Source: VRUE01 sp035701465 (lineage in GTDB: Bacteria > Actinomycetota > Thermoleophilia > Solirubrobacterales > 70-9). From it: a stretch of DNA of 6,631 nucleotides. The notes beneath the pieces are model-generated. The model ran no database searches. It was given only the letters and a program-made list of their open reading frames with translations, and had not been told where the DNA came from. The stretch is from positions 1 through 6,631 of the forward strand of contig DASSMU010000114.1 of NCBI GenBank assembly GCA_035701465.1, in the 5' to 3' direction. Within the stretch, counting starts at the first letter, position 1, and every line of letters starts with the position of its first letter. The translations under genes were made by a program, and so were the position numbers. This document shows positions 1 to 5,732 of this stretch, one piece after another.

Positions 1-362
1 TGGCGGCAAGCCCGGCGAGCCAGGGCTTCCTGCCGTCCGAGGGCGCAACCGGCTGGTCGGACACCTGGATGATCAGTTCCGAAGCCAAACATCCCAACTG
101 CATGTACATGTGGATGAACTGGATCGTCTCACCGAAGATCAACGCCGAGGTGGCGCAGTTCTTCGGTGAGGCACCGGCGCAGAGCCTGGCCTGTGAACAC
201 ACCGAAGAGAAGAACTTCTGCGCCAAGTACCACGCTGAAAACGCGGCCTTCTGGAAGCGCGTCTACTTCTGGGAAACGCCGCTGGCCGACTGCGGCAACG
301 GATCGAGTGACTGCAAGGACTACAACGACTGGGTCCAGGCCTGGACCTCGATCAAGGGCTGA
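1..362 (+). CDS. PotD-like polyamine ABC transporter substrate-binding protein, C-terminal part
   Basis: This is the last 119 codons of a gene that begins before the window; the frame is open from base 3 and ends with TGA at 360-362. It resembles the C-terminal lobe of extracellular solute-binding proteins of the spermidine/putrescine (PotD, COG0687) family. The recognisable parts are EGATGWSDTWMIS (fragment residues 13-25), the helix around PNCMYMWMNWI (31-41), and a tail with TPLADCG followed by a W-x-x-AW helix and an IKG end. Such proteins sit outside the membrane and deliver substrate to the permease pair, and two permease genes follow directly, supporting the call. The piece holds five cysteines (33, 64, 73, 97, 104), consistent with disulfides in an exported protein. 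The signal peptide and most ligand-contacting residues lie upstream, so substrate cannot be read here; spermidine, putrescine or another cationic compound are possible. Confidence 0.85.
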   Translation, partial: AASPASQGFLPSEGATGWSDTWMISSEAKHPNCMYMWMNWIVSPKINAEVAQFFGEAPAQSLACEHTEEKNFCAKYHAENAAFWKRVYFWETPLADCGNGSSDCKDYNDWVQAWTSIKG

Positions 363-379
363 GCGGAAGCTCGCAGTCG

Positions 380-1267
380 ATGGCGACTGAGGCGGTCGTG
401 GAAGGAAGGTCGGTGGGCCACAGGCTCGCCGCCCTCTTCCACGGCCGCCGTCGCCTGCAGGTGGGAACGCTTCTGGCCGGCCCGGTCGGCTGGCTGGTGA
501 TCGGCTACCTGGGCTCGCTCGCGGTCCTGCTGATCGCCGCCTTCTGGACGGTCGACCCGCTCAGCGGCGAAGTCGTCCGCGGGCTGAGCTTCGAAAACTT
601 CGAAACGCTCTTCAACGAACCCGTCTACCGCAGCATCGTCTGGCGAACGGTGCGGATCGCGGCGCTGGTCACCCTCACCGACGCGATCCTTGCCTTCCCG
701 ATCGCCTTCTACATGGCCAAGGTGGCGAGCCGCCGCGGCAAGGCGATCCTCGTCGTCGCGGTGCTTTTGCCGCTCTGGTCGAGCTACCTGGTCAAGGTCT
801 ACTCCTGGCGGACGATGCTCTCCGCCGACGGGATCGTCAACTGGGCCCTGAGCCCGCTCGGGCTGCACGGGCCCGGCTACGGCAGCACCGCGGTCTGGCT
901 GGTGATGAGCTACCTCTGGCTGCCCTACATGATCCTGCCGATCTACGCCGGCCTCGAACCGATCCCGAACTCGCTGATCAGCGCCTCAGAGGACCTCGGC
1001 GCCTCGCCGTTCACGACCTTTCGCCGGGTGATCCTGCCGCTCGCTTTCCCAGCCGTGGTCGCCGGCTCGATCTTCACCTTCGCCCTCACCCTGGGCGACT
1101 ACATCACCCCGCGCCTGGTCTCCAACGACCAGTTCATCGGCAACGTGATCTTCAACAACATCTCCAACAACCTGCCGTTCGCCTCCGCCCTCGCGCTCGT
1201 CCCGATCGTCGTGATGATCGCCTACCTTCTGGTCGCTCGCCGGCTAGGCGCCTTCGAGCATATCTAG
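380..1267 (+). CDS. potB: PotB-like ABC transporter permease
   Basis: Inner-membrane permease of a polyamine-type ABC importer, 295 aa, the usual length for PotB. Six hydrophobic segments are visible at about residues 31-57, 91-113, 122-137, 172-190, 222-240 and 267-286. The EAA loop that docks the ATPase lies at about 202-224 and reads ASEDLGASPFTTFRRVILPL, with the conserved Gly207 and the LP pair. The gene follows the binding-protein gene by 17 nt and precedes a second permease by 2 nt, so the three are surely one operon. The ATG at 380 has a GGAAG 10 nt upstream. An alternative start is the in-frame GTG at 413 (codon 12), which has a GAAGGAAGG run just before it; the hydrophobic core is unaffected. 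Family and topology are secure. The exact substrate is not, because related spermidine, putrescine and other organic-cation systems share this architecture. Confidence 0.9.
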   Translation: MATEAVVEGRSVGHRLAALFHGRRRLQVGTLLAGPVGWLVIGYLGSLAVLLIAAFWTVDPLSGEVVRGLSFENFETLFNEPVYRSIVWRTVRIAALVTLTDAILAFPIAFYMAKVASRRGKAILVVAVLLPLWSSYLVKVYSWRTMLSADGIVNWALSPLGLHGPGYGSTAVWLVMSYLWLPYMILPIYAGLEPIPNSLISASEDLGASPFTTFRRVILPLAFPAVVAGSIFTFALTLGDYITPRLVSNDQFIGNVIFNNISNNLPFASALALVPIVVMIAYLLVARRLGAFEHI

Positions 1268-1269
1268 CG

Positions 1270-2139
1270 ATGAGGCTCTCGCGCCGCGCAACCGTGCTGC
1301 TCCGCCTCGCGATCGCGGTCGGCCTCGCCTTCATCTACATCCCGCTGGTGGTGATCGCGATCTACGCTTTCAACGCGAGCAACATCCTCGCCTGGCCGCC
1401 GCCGGGACTGACCCTCTCCTGGTTCCCGAAGGCCATCGAAAGCCCCTCGGTCCACGAAGCGCTGCTCACCTCGGTCAAGGCCGGCCTCGCCGCGACGACG
1501 ATCGCGATCGTGCTCGGCACCCTTGCCTCGCTCGCCGTCGCCCGCTACCGCTTCTTCGGTCGCGAGACGATCTCCTTCCTCGTCATCCTTCCGATCGCCC
1601 TGCCGGGGATCGTCACCGGCGTCGCGATCAGCAACACCTTCACCCAGGTGCTCGGCGTGCCGCTTGGCCTACTGACTGTGATCGTCGGCCACGCCACCTT
1701 CTGCATCGTCGTCGTCTACAACAACGTCGTCGCCCGCCTGCGCCGGGTCTCGACCTCCTTCGAGGAAGCCTCGGCCGACCTCGGCGCGCACACCTGGCAG
1801 ACCTTCCGCTTCGTCACCCTGCCCAGCCTGAAGACCGCTCTGGCCGCCGGTGGCCTGCTCGCCTTTGCCCTCTCCTTCGACGAGATCATCGTCACCACGT
1901 TCACGATCGGGGCCGGCGAAGAAACCCTGCCGATCTGGATCTTCTCCCGCCTCTTCCGCCCTAACGAACTGCCGATCGTCAACGCCGTCGCCGTGATCGT
2001 CGTGCTGATCTCGATTGTCCCCGTCTACCTCGCCCACCGCCTCACCCGCGAGGAGGGCGGTGCCGCCGGAGCCCGCGGCGGCCGCGCCGAGCGGGCCACG
2101 GGCGGCGGCGTCGAGACCGAGGCGACGGCGATGCCCTAG
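1270..2139 (+). CDS. potC: PotC-like ABC transporter permease
   Basis: Second permease of the same importer, 289 aa; PotB and PotC proteins form the heterodimeric channel. Hydrophobic segments lie at about residues 9-33, 69-93, 101-121, 131-150, 187-206 and 236-257. The EAA motif is at 165-185 (EEASADLGAHTWQTFRFVTLP), and LSFDEIIVTTF at 201-211 is characteristic of the PotC side of the family. ATG lies 2 nt after the upstream stop codon and I see no Shine-Dalgarno before it, so translation is probably coupled to potB. The last 30 residues after the final membrane segment are low-complexity Gly/Ala/Arg/Glu and look like a disordered cytoplasmic tail that is not part of the family core. No ATPase gene follows; PotA is expected upstream of the window or elsewhere. 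Confidence 0.9.
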   Translation: MRLSRRATVLLRLAIAVGLAFIYIPLVVIAIYAFNASNILAWPPPGLTLSWFPKAIESPSVHEALLTSVKAGLAATTIAIVLGTLASLAVARYRFFGRETISFLVILPIALPGIVTGVAISNTFTQVLGVPLGLLTVIVGHATFCIVVVYNNVVARLRRVSTSFEEASADLGAHTWQTFRFVTLPSLKTALAAGGLLAFALSFDEIIVTTFTIGAGEETLPIWIFSRLFRPNELPIVNAVAVIVVLISIVPVYLAHRLTREEGGAAGARGGRAERATGGGVETEATAMP

Positions 2140-2155
2140 CCCGCTGGGCGACACC

Positions 2156-2168
2156 GTCGCGTCGCGAC
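2156..2168. promoter_or_regulatory. 13-bp perfect palindrome before the protease gene
   Basis: GTCGCGTCGCGAC reads the same on both strands around a central T/A pair. It lies in the 64-nt gap between potC and the protease, 35 nt before the ATG at 2204. The tight symmetry with almost no spacer suits a dimeric repressor site better than an RNA hairpin. In DNA this rich in CG such a palindrome can arise by chance, so the operator idea is weak. Confidence 0.25.
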
Positions 2169-2192
2169 TAAACCTGGAGGGGCCCAGCGCCG

Positions 2193-2207
2193 ATGAATCG
2201 ACGATGA
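2193..2207 (+). other. Possible four-codon leader ORF overlapping the protease start
   Basis: ATG AAT CGA CGA TGA encodes MNRR and ends in an ATGA overlap with the protease start at 2204. The only good Shine-Dalgarno in the gap, GGAGG at 2176-2180, is 12 nt from this ATG but 23 nt from the protease ATG. A ribosome could therefore load at the mini-ORF and re-initiate on the protease. Seen directly: the codons, overlap and spacing. Inferred: that it is translated. Confidence 0.3.
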
Positions 2208-3067
2208 AGTCGAAGCCCGCAAGGATCGCCGCCGCATGGTCGGCTGCCTTTGCCCTGCTTGCCTGCATCGTCTCGATCGCGCCCGCGGCAGAGGCCAGGG
2301 GCGCGGGCGCGCAGGCCTCGGTGATCGGCGGGCAGGAAGCCACGCCGGGGAGCTATCCCTTCATGGCATTCATCGTCTACTTCGAAAACGAAAAGGCCGT
2401 CCTCGCCTGCACCGGAACGGTCATCGCCCCCCGGGTTATCCTGACCGCCGCCCACTGCCTCTTCAACCCGGAAAGCAAGGCCCTGCTCGACCCGTCCGGG
2501 TACCGGGTCGTGACCGGCGTCGTCAACTGGACCGACCCCCAGCGCCAGGTGTCGGCGCTCACGCGGCTGATTCCCTACCCCAAGTTCGTCCCCGGAGAGG
2601 TGACCAAGTTCGGCGACGCCGCCCTGCTCGCCCTGACGACGCCGACGACGGCGCCGCCGATACCGATCGCGACGCACCCCAACGCCCGCTATCTGAAACT
2701 CGGTGCCCACGCCCGAGTCGCAGGATGGGGGATGACCTATTTCTCCGAACAGGCCGAAGGAGCCGAACAGATCGAACCGACCGAGTCGCTGATGTGGGCC
2801 AAGACGGTCGTCGAGGGCTCCCGCTGCGAAGGCCTCCGTGGGCGGATCTGCGCGATCGACTTCCCCAAGGCCACCTCCGGCGTCTGTCACGGGGACTCGG
2901 GCGGGCCGCTCTTCGCCTCCAACCGCAAGGGGGGCTGGGTCGAGATCGGCATCACCCAGGCCGTGTTCGGTAACTGCACGACGCAGCGCCCCCAGCTCTT
3001 CACCCGTACGGACCTGCTCTCCAAATGGATAAAGGGCCGGGTCCAGCAGATCGAAGCGCAGCCCTAG
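2204..3067 (+). CDS. Secreted chymotrypsin-fold serine protease (family S1), likely elastase-like specificity
   Basis: A 287-aa exported serine endopeptidase. Residues 1-31 form a signal peptide (basic MKSKPAR, hydrophobic core, AEA cleavage site), followed by a short propeptide (32-39) and the activation site VIGG (40-43), whose new N-terminus would pair with Asp231. The catalytic triad is His84 (TAAHC), Asp138 (GDAALLAL) and Ser232 (GDSGGP). Six cysteines match the S1 disulfides: 69-85, 208-216 and 228-258. By motif alignment trypsin Asp189 is replaced by Gly226 and Gly216 by Val254, so cleavage after Lys/Arg is unlikely. LLAC at 18-21 loosely resembles a lipobox, but the hydrophobic core continues past it. 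The frame is open further upstream to 2015, overlapping potC, but that extension is Pro/Ala/Arg-rich and would bury the signal peptide. ATG 2204 is the only standard in-frame start after the potC stop. Substrate and role are unknown. Confidence 0.9.
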   Translation: MKSKPARIAAAWSAAFALLACIVSIAPAAEARGAGAQASVIGGQEATPGSYPFMAFIVYFENEKAVLACTGTVIAPRVILTAAHCLFNPESKALLDPSGYRVVTGVVNWTDPQRQVSALTRLIPYPKFVPGEVTKFGDAALLALTTPTTAPPIPIATHPNARYLKLGAHARVAGWGMTYFSEQAEGAEQIEPTESLMWAKTVVEGSRCEGLRGRICAIDFPKATSGVCHGDSGGPLFASNRKGGWVEIGITQAVFGNCTTQRPQLFTRTDLLSKWIKGRVQQIEAQP

Positions 3068-3081
3068 CCCGCTACAGCGGG
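3068..3081. terminator. Small hairpin between convergent stop codons
   Basis: CCCGC, a four-base loop and GCGGG form a perfect 5-bp stem exactly at the junction of the protease and pccB; the pccB stop codon runs from the stem into the loop. It could slow RNA polymerase from either side, but the stem is short and there is no T-run, so real termination may occur inside the opposing genes. Confidence 0.3.
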
Positions 3082-4640
3082 ATGTTGCCGTGCTTGCGCT
3101 TCGGCTGGGCGACGCGCTTGGATTGCAGCATGCGCAGGGCCTTGATCAGCTTCGGCCGGGTCTGGCGCGGCTCGATCACATCGTCGATGTAGCCGCGCTC
3201 GGCCGCCGAGTAGGGGTTGGCGAAGTGGGCCTTGTAGTCGTCGATCAGCTTCTGACGGCGCTCGTCGGGCGTCGGCGAAGAGGCGATGTCCTTGCGGTAG
3301 ATGATGTTGACCGCGCCCTCGGGGCCCATCACCGCGACCTCGGCGGTCGGCCAGGCGACGTTGAAGTCGGCCAGCATGTGCTTGGAGTTCATCACGTCGT
3401 AGGCGCCGCCGTAGGCCTTGCGGGTGACGACCGTGAGCTTGGGCACGGTCGCCTCGGTGAAGGCGTAGAGCAGCTTGGCGCCGTGGCGGATGATCCCGTT
3501 CCACTCCTGGTCGGTGCCGGGCAGGAAGCCGGGCACGTCGGTGAAGGTGACGATCGGGACGTTGTAGGCGTCGCAGGTGCGGACGAAGCGGGCCGCCTTC
3601 TCGGAGGCCTCGATGTCGAGCACCCCGGCGAGGAAGGCGGGCTGGTTGCCGACGATGCCGATCGGGAAGCCGTCGAGGCGCGAGAAGCCGCAGACGATGT
3701 TCTTCGCGAAGTGCTCGTGGACCTCGAAGAACTCGCCGTCGTCGACGACGCGGGAGATCACCTCGCGCATGTCGTAGGGCTTGGAGGGATCGTCGGGGAC
3801 CAGGGTGTCGAGGTCGGTGTCTTCGCGCTCGGGGTCGTCTGAGGGCTCGAAGCGCGGCGGCGCCTCGAGGTTGTTCGAGGGCAGGAAGCTGAGCAGGTAG
3901 CGGGCGTCCTCGAGACAGCTCTCCTCGTCCTCGGAGGCGAAGTGGGCGACGCCCGACTTCGAGTTGTGGCTCATCGCCCCGCCCAACTCCTCGAACTCGA
4001 CCTCCTCGCCGGTCACCGTCTTGATCACTTCCGGGCCGGTGATGAACATGTGCGAGGTCTCCTTGACCATGAAGATGAAGTCGGTCATCGCCGGTGAGTA
4101 GACGGCGCCGCCGGCGCAGGGACCCATGATCAGGCTGATCTGGGGGATCACGCCCGAGCACTGCACGTTGCGGACGAAGACGTCGCCGTAGGCGCCGAGC
4201 GAGACGACGCCCTCCTGGATCCGGGCGCCCCCGGAGTCGTTGATGCCGATCACCGGCGCCCCGACCTGGGCGGCGAGGTCCATCACCTTGCACATCTTCT
4301 CCGCCATCACCTCGCCGAGGCTGCCACCGAAGACGGTGAAGTCCTGCGAGAAGACGAAGACCGTGCGGCCGTCGATCGTGCCGTGGCCGGTGACGACGGC
4401 GTCGCCCCAGGGCCGTTTCTTCTGCATCTCGAAGTCGTAGGTGCGGTGGCGGACGAAGACGTCGAGCTCCTCGAAGGAGCCGGGATCGAGCAGCTTCTCG
4501 ACCCGCTCGCGAGCGGTCATCTTGCCCTTCGCGTGCTGCTTCTCCACCGCCTCCTCGGAGGCCGAGTGGATCGCTTCCTCACGCAGCTCGCGCAGGTAGG
4601 CGAGCTTCTCCTCGTGGGTGACCGGGTTCCGTTCGCGCAT
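3072..4640 (-). CDS. pccB: Acyl-CoA carboxylase beta subunit (carboxyltransferase), propionyl-CoA carboxylase type
   Basis: A 522-aa biotin-dependent carboxyltransferase subunit that moves the carboxyl group from carboxybiotin to an acyl-CoA, most likely propionyl-CoA giving (S)-methylmalonyl-CoA. Length and sequence fit the PccB/AccD family from end to end. The N-terminal half carries QDFTVFGGSLGE (99-110), the GGARIQEGV oxyanion motif (137-145) and MGPCAGGAVYSPAMTDF (172-188). The C-terminal half carries GNQPAFLAGVLD (331-342), DVPGFLPGTDQE (368-379) and RKAYGGAYDVMNSKH (407-421). The YGGAYDVM form is like animal and Streptomyces propionyl-CoA carboxylases; from memory its Asp (415 here) is the acyl-specificity position, to be confirmed by alignment. 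No biotin domain is present, so a separate alpha chain is needed. The frame is open to 4907, but that stretch is basic, Pro/Ser-rich and overlaps another gene; ATG 4640 is preferred. No Shine-Dalgarno is seen; GTG at 4622 is an alternative start. Confidence 0.92.
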   Translation of the reverse strand: MRERNPVTHEEKLAYLRELREEAIHSASEEAVEKQHAKGKMTARERVEKLLDPGSFEELDVFVRHRTYDFEMQKKRPWGDAVVTGHGTIDGRTVFVFSQDFTVFGGSLGEVMAEKMCKVMDLAAQVGAPVIGINDSGGARIQEGVVSLGAYGDVFVRNVQCSGVIPQISLIMGPCAGGAVYSPAMTDFIFMVKETSHMFITGPEVIKTVTGEEVEFEELGGAMSHNSKSGVAHFASEDEESCLEDARYLLSFLPSNNLEAPPRFEPSDDPEREDTDLDTLVPDDPSKPYDMREVISRVVDDGEFFEVHEHFAKNIVCGFSRLDGFPIGIVGNQPAFLAGVLDIEASEKAARFVRTCDAYNVPIVTFTDVPGFLPGTDQEWNGIIRHGAKLLYAFTEATVPKLTVVTRKAYGGAYDVMNSKHMLADFNVAWPTAEVAVMGPEGAVNIIYRKDIASSPTPDERRQKLIDDYKAHFANPYSAAERGYIDDVIEPRQTRPKLIKALRMLQSKRVAQPKRKHGNIPL

Positions 4641-4650
4641 CGGGCGCGGG

Positions 4651-4656
4651 AGTCTA
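4651..4656 (-). promoter_or_regulatory. Possible -10 box for a near-leaderless pccB transcript
   Basis: On the minus strand TAGACT (TAnnnT pattern) lies 10 nt before the pccB ATG, and a TTGGCG lies 21 nt further upstream, longer than the usual 17 nt. A -10 element here would start the mRNA about 3-4 nt before the ATG, fitting the lack of any Shine-Dalgarno. It sits between the terminator at 4689-4716 and the gene, where a new promoter would be needed. Weak consensus match; inference only. Confidence 0.3.
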
Positions 4657-4688
4657 TGACGGCGGATCGGCGCGTGCCGCCAAGACGG

Positions 4689-4716
4689 CGAAGGGCCCGC
4701 CGGAGCGGGCCCTTCG
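4689..4716 (-). terminator. Strong hairpin terminator with UCCG tetraloop
   Basis: A perfect 12-bp inverted repeat (arms CGAAGGGCCCGC and GCGGGCCCTTCG) surrounds a four-base loop. Read on the minus strand the loop is C(UCCG)G, the very stable UNCG tetraloop class, while on the plus strand it is CGGA, so the hairpin is built for minus-strand RNA. It starts 24 nt after the stop codon of the repeat-protein gene. Downstream of the stem the RNA reads CCGTCTTGG, so the U-run is poor, as is common in GC-rich actinobacteria. It should separate the repeat-protein gene from pccB. Confidence 0.8.
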
Positions 4717-4740
4717 AACCTGGATTTCGCTGGCGGGCGC

Positions 4741-5397
4741 CTAGAGTTCGGCGCAGACCGCGTAGGCGACGACCTGCCAGGTTTCGGCCTCTGCGGACGT
4801 CTCACGACCGCCGGCGATCCAACCGACCCGGCCGTTGTTCGAGTCGACGAGCGGGTACGACGCATTGATGGCAACGGCAACTTTGGCCGGTGAGTTGATG
4901 CGGGCACCGCCGCCGATCGTTTCCTTGCCCGCCGGACATTTGGCGGTCACGGACTTTTCTTCTTCGGAGTCGTTCGGGCTCGTTTCGGTCACGTAGGTGA
5001 CGTTCCTGAGCAGCTGGGCGAGGAAGGTCGGGGCCAGCTTGCCACTGCTGACCGCGCCGGTGCCGAGCTTGGCCTCGCTGACCGCGCCGTTCTTGATCTT
5101 CGGTTCGGTGACGACCTGGCCGCCGAGCTGGCCGGAGCGGACCGAGCCGCTGGCGAGCTGGCTCGAGCCGATCGTCGCCGGGGCGATCTTCTCTCCCGTT
5201 ACGCCGCCGTTGCGCAGCTTGCCGGTGGTCACCGCGCCGTTGCGAATCTTCGCTGTCGTCACCGCGCCGTTGGCGATGCTCGCCGTCTTCACGGAGTTCT
5301 TGCTTGCCGTCTTCGCTGCTACGGCGGCGCCACCCAGTGCCACGAACAGGGCGATGCAGGCGATCACGGTGGCGGGGTTCAGGTGCCTCTTCAACAT
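4741..5397 (-). CDS. Secreted decapeptide-repeat protein of Thermoleophilia type, function unknown
   Basis: A 218-aa probable extracytoplasmic protein. A hydrophobic N-terminal segment (about 8-28, LFVALGGAAVAA) is a signal peptide or anchor. Residues 35-124 hold nine uninterrupted 10-residue repeats with consensus [AGS]-V-T-x-x-K-[IL]-x-N-G. A C-terminal domain (about 130-218) follows with only two cysteines, C154 in KCPAGKETIGGGARI and C215 in VVAYAVCAEL, which probably bond to each other. From general knowledge, proteins with this signal, repeat and CPAG...GGG domain are common in Thermoleophilia and have no established function; surface or cell-wall location is inferred. The ATG at 5397 starts the conserved-looking N-terminus, but the Shine-Dalgarno (5411-5420) fits an in-frame TTG at 5406 better, which would add three residues; a GTG at 5436 is also in frame. 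The gene follows a small ORF by 31 nt and ends before a strong terminator, so the two may be one transcript. Confidence 0.85.
   Translation of the reverse strand: MLKRHLNPATVIACIALFVALGGAAVAAKTASKNSVKTASIANGAVTTAKIRNGAVTTGKLRNGGVTGEKIAPATIGSSQLASGSVRSGQLGGQVVTEPKIKNGAVSEAKLGTGAVSSGKLAPTFLAQLLRNVTYVTETSPNDSEEEKSVTAKCPAGKETIGGGARINSPAKVAVAINASYPLVDSNNGRVGWIAGGRETSAEAETWQVVAYAVCAEL
5026..5295 (-). repeat. Nine tandem 30-bp (10-codon) repeats
   Basis: Nine exactly in-register 10-codon units inside the repeat-protein gene, with no insertions or deletions. The best conserved neighbours at DNA level share the plus-strand core GTCACCGCGCCGTTG, seen around 5228 and 5258; outer copies have diverged. 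In the protein, Val or Ile stands at residues 46, 56, 66, 76, 86, 96, 106, 116 and Ile or Leu at 41, 51, 61, 71, 81, 91, 101, 111, 121, so there is a hydrophobic residue every five positions. Confidence 0.9.
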
Positions 5398-5410
5398 CGG
5401 CTTCAACTCG

Positions 5411-5420
5411 TTCCTCTCCT
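5411..5420 (-). promoter_or_regulatory. Ribosome binding site of the repeat-protein gene
   Basis: Minus-strand AGGAGAGGAA is the clearest Shine-Dalgarno on this strand. Its AGGAG core is 9 nt from a TTG (5406) and 18 nt from the ATG (5397), so it argues for TTG initiation or for use of the inner GAGGAA, 13 nt from the ATG. Confidence 0.6.
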
Positions 5421-5428
5421 TATGGGTT

Positions 5429-5644
5429 TCAGGCACTGCCGAAAGGCTGCTTGCTCGGCTCGGCCAGGTCGTTCAAGATCCGCTCCAGGTCGCTTTCGAG
5501 CAAGCCGGAGCCCTCGCTGGCGCGAAGCTCCACCCGCGTGCCGAAGCCCTTCTCGACCATCGTCACCTCGATGCCTTCGACGCTTGCGACCAGCTCGGCA
5601 AGCTCGGGCTCGGACTTCATCAGCGTCCGTGCGACCTCGATCAT
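5429..5644 (-). CDS. Small protein of unknown function (71 aa)
   Basis: I do not recognise this protein. It is 71 aa and acidic, with a predicted helix (about 2-21, TLMKSEPELAELVASVEG), two strands (about 24-42, IEVTMVEKGFGTRVELRA) and a second helix (47-62, GLLESDLERILNDLAEP). About 64 of its 72 codons end in G or C, matching the neighbouring real genes, and the overlapping frames give Arg-rich nonsense-like sequence, which supports coding. It has no signal peptide or membrane segment. ATG 5644 is the only standard start after the mutase stop in this frame, yet no Shine-Dalgarno stands close to it; the nearest GGAGG is about 30 nt upstream. It ends 31 nt before the repeat-protein ATG and may share its transcript. 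Size and position near pccB recall acyl-CoA carboxylase epsilon subunits, but the tryptophan-containing tail I expect of that family is absent. A remnant of a larger protein is also possible. Confidence 0.55.
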   Translation of the reverse strand: MIEVARTLMKSEPELAELVASVEGIEVTMVEKGFGTRVELRASEGSGLLESDLERILNDLAEPSKQPFGSA

Positions 5645-5704
5645 GGACCCCGGTTCGCGGCACTTTTCGAAAGTCCTCCAGACGGTCGACGCCGTGTAGA
5701 CGCG

Positions 5705-5721
5705 GGACTGCAGGCCAGTCC
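5705..5721. other. Short inverted repeat in the mutase-small ORF gap
   Basis: GGACTG, a 5-nt CAGGC loop and CAGTCC form a perfect 6-bp stem. It lies between the larger hairpin at 5733-5773 and the small ORF start, inside the probable leader of the small ORF. It could be an RNA hairpin or a protein-binding site; nothing decides between them. Confidence 0.35.
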
Positions 5722-5732
5722 TCGATCTGTTC

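Noticed and set aside
320..868. Minus-strand frame opposite potB, and a similar one at 1669-2343 opposite potC
   Set aside because: The composition is typical of antisense to GC-rich genes (Asp/Arg/Gly/Gln runs); the permease frames carry clear family motifs.
2015..2203. Upstream extension of the protease frame into potC
   Set aside because: The 63 added residues are low-complexity Pro/Ala/Arg, mirror the potC tail in another frame, and would bury a good signal peptide.
3064..4293. Long open frame on the minus strand in another phase inside pccB (409 codons), and a 250-codon plus-strand frame at 3090-3842
   Set aside because: Both are Arg/Gly/Asp- or Val-rich shadows produced by the strong G/C third-position bias of pccB; neither shows a family motif.
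4641..4907. Upstream extension of the pccB frame to an earlier ATG, which would give a 611-aa protein
   Set aside because: The extra 89 residues are Pro/Ser/Arg-rich, cover the terminator hairpin and overlap the end of the repeat-protein gene in another frame. The PccB family starts near the ATG at 4640.
5403..5663. 86-codon minus-strand frame overlapping the small ORF
   Set aside because: It is very Arg-rich and lacks secondary-structure pattern; the 71-aa frame has the proper third-position bias.
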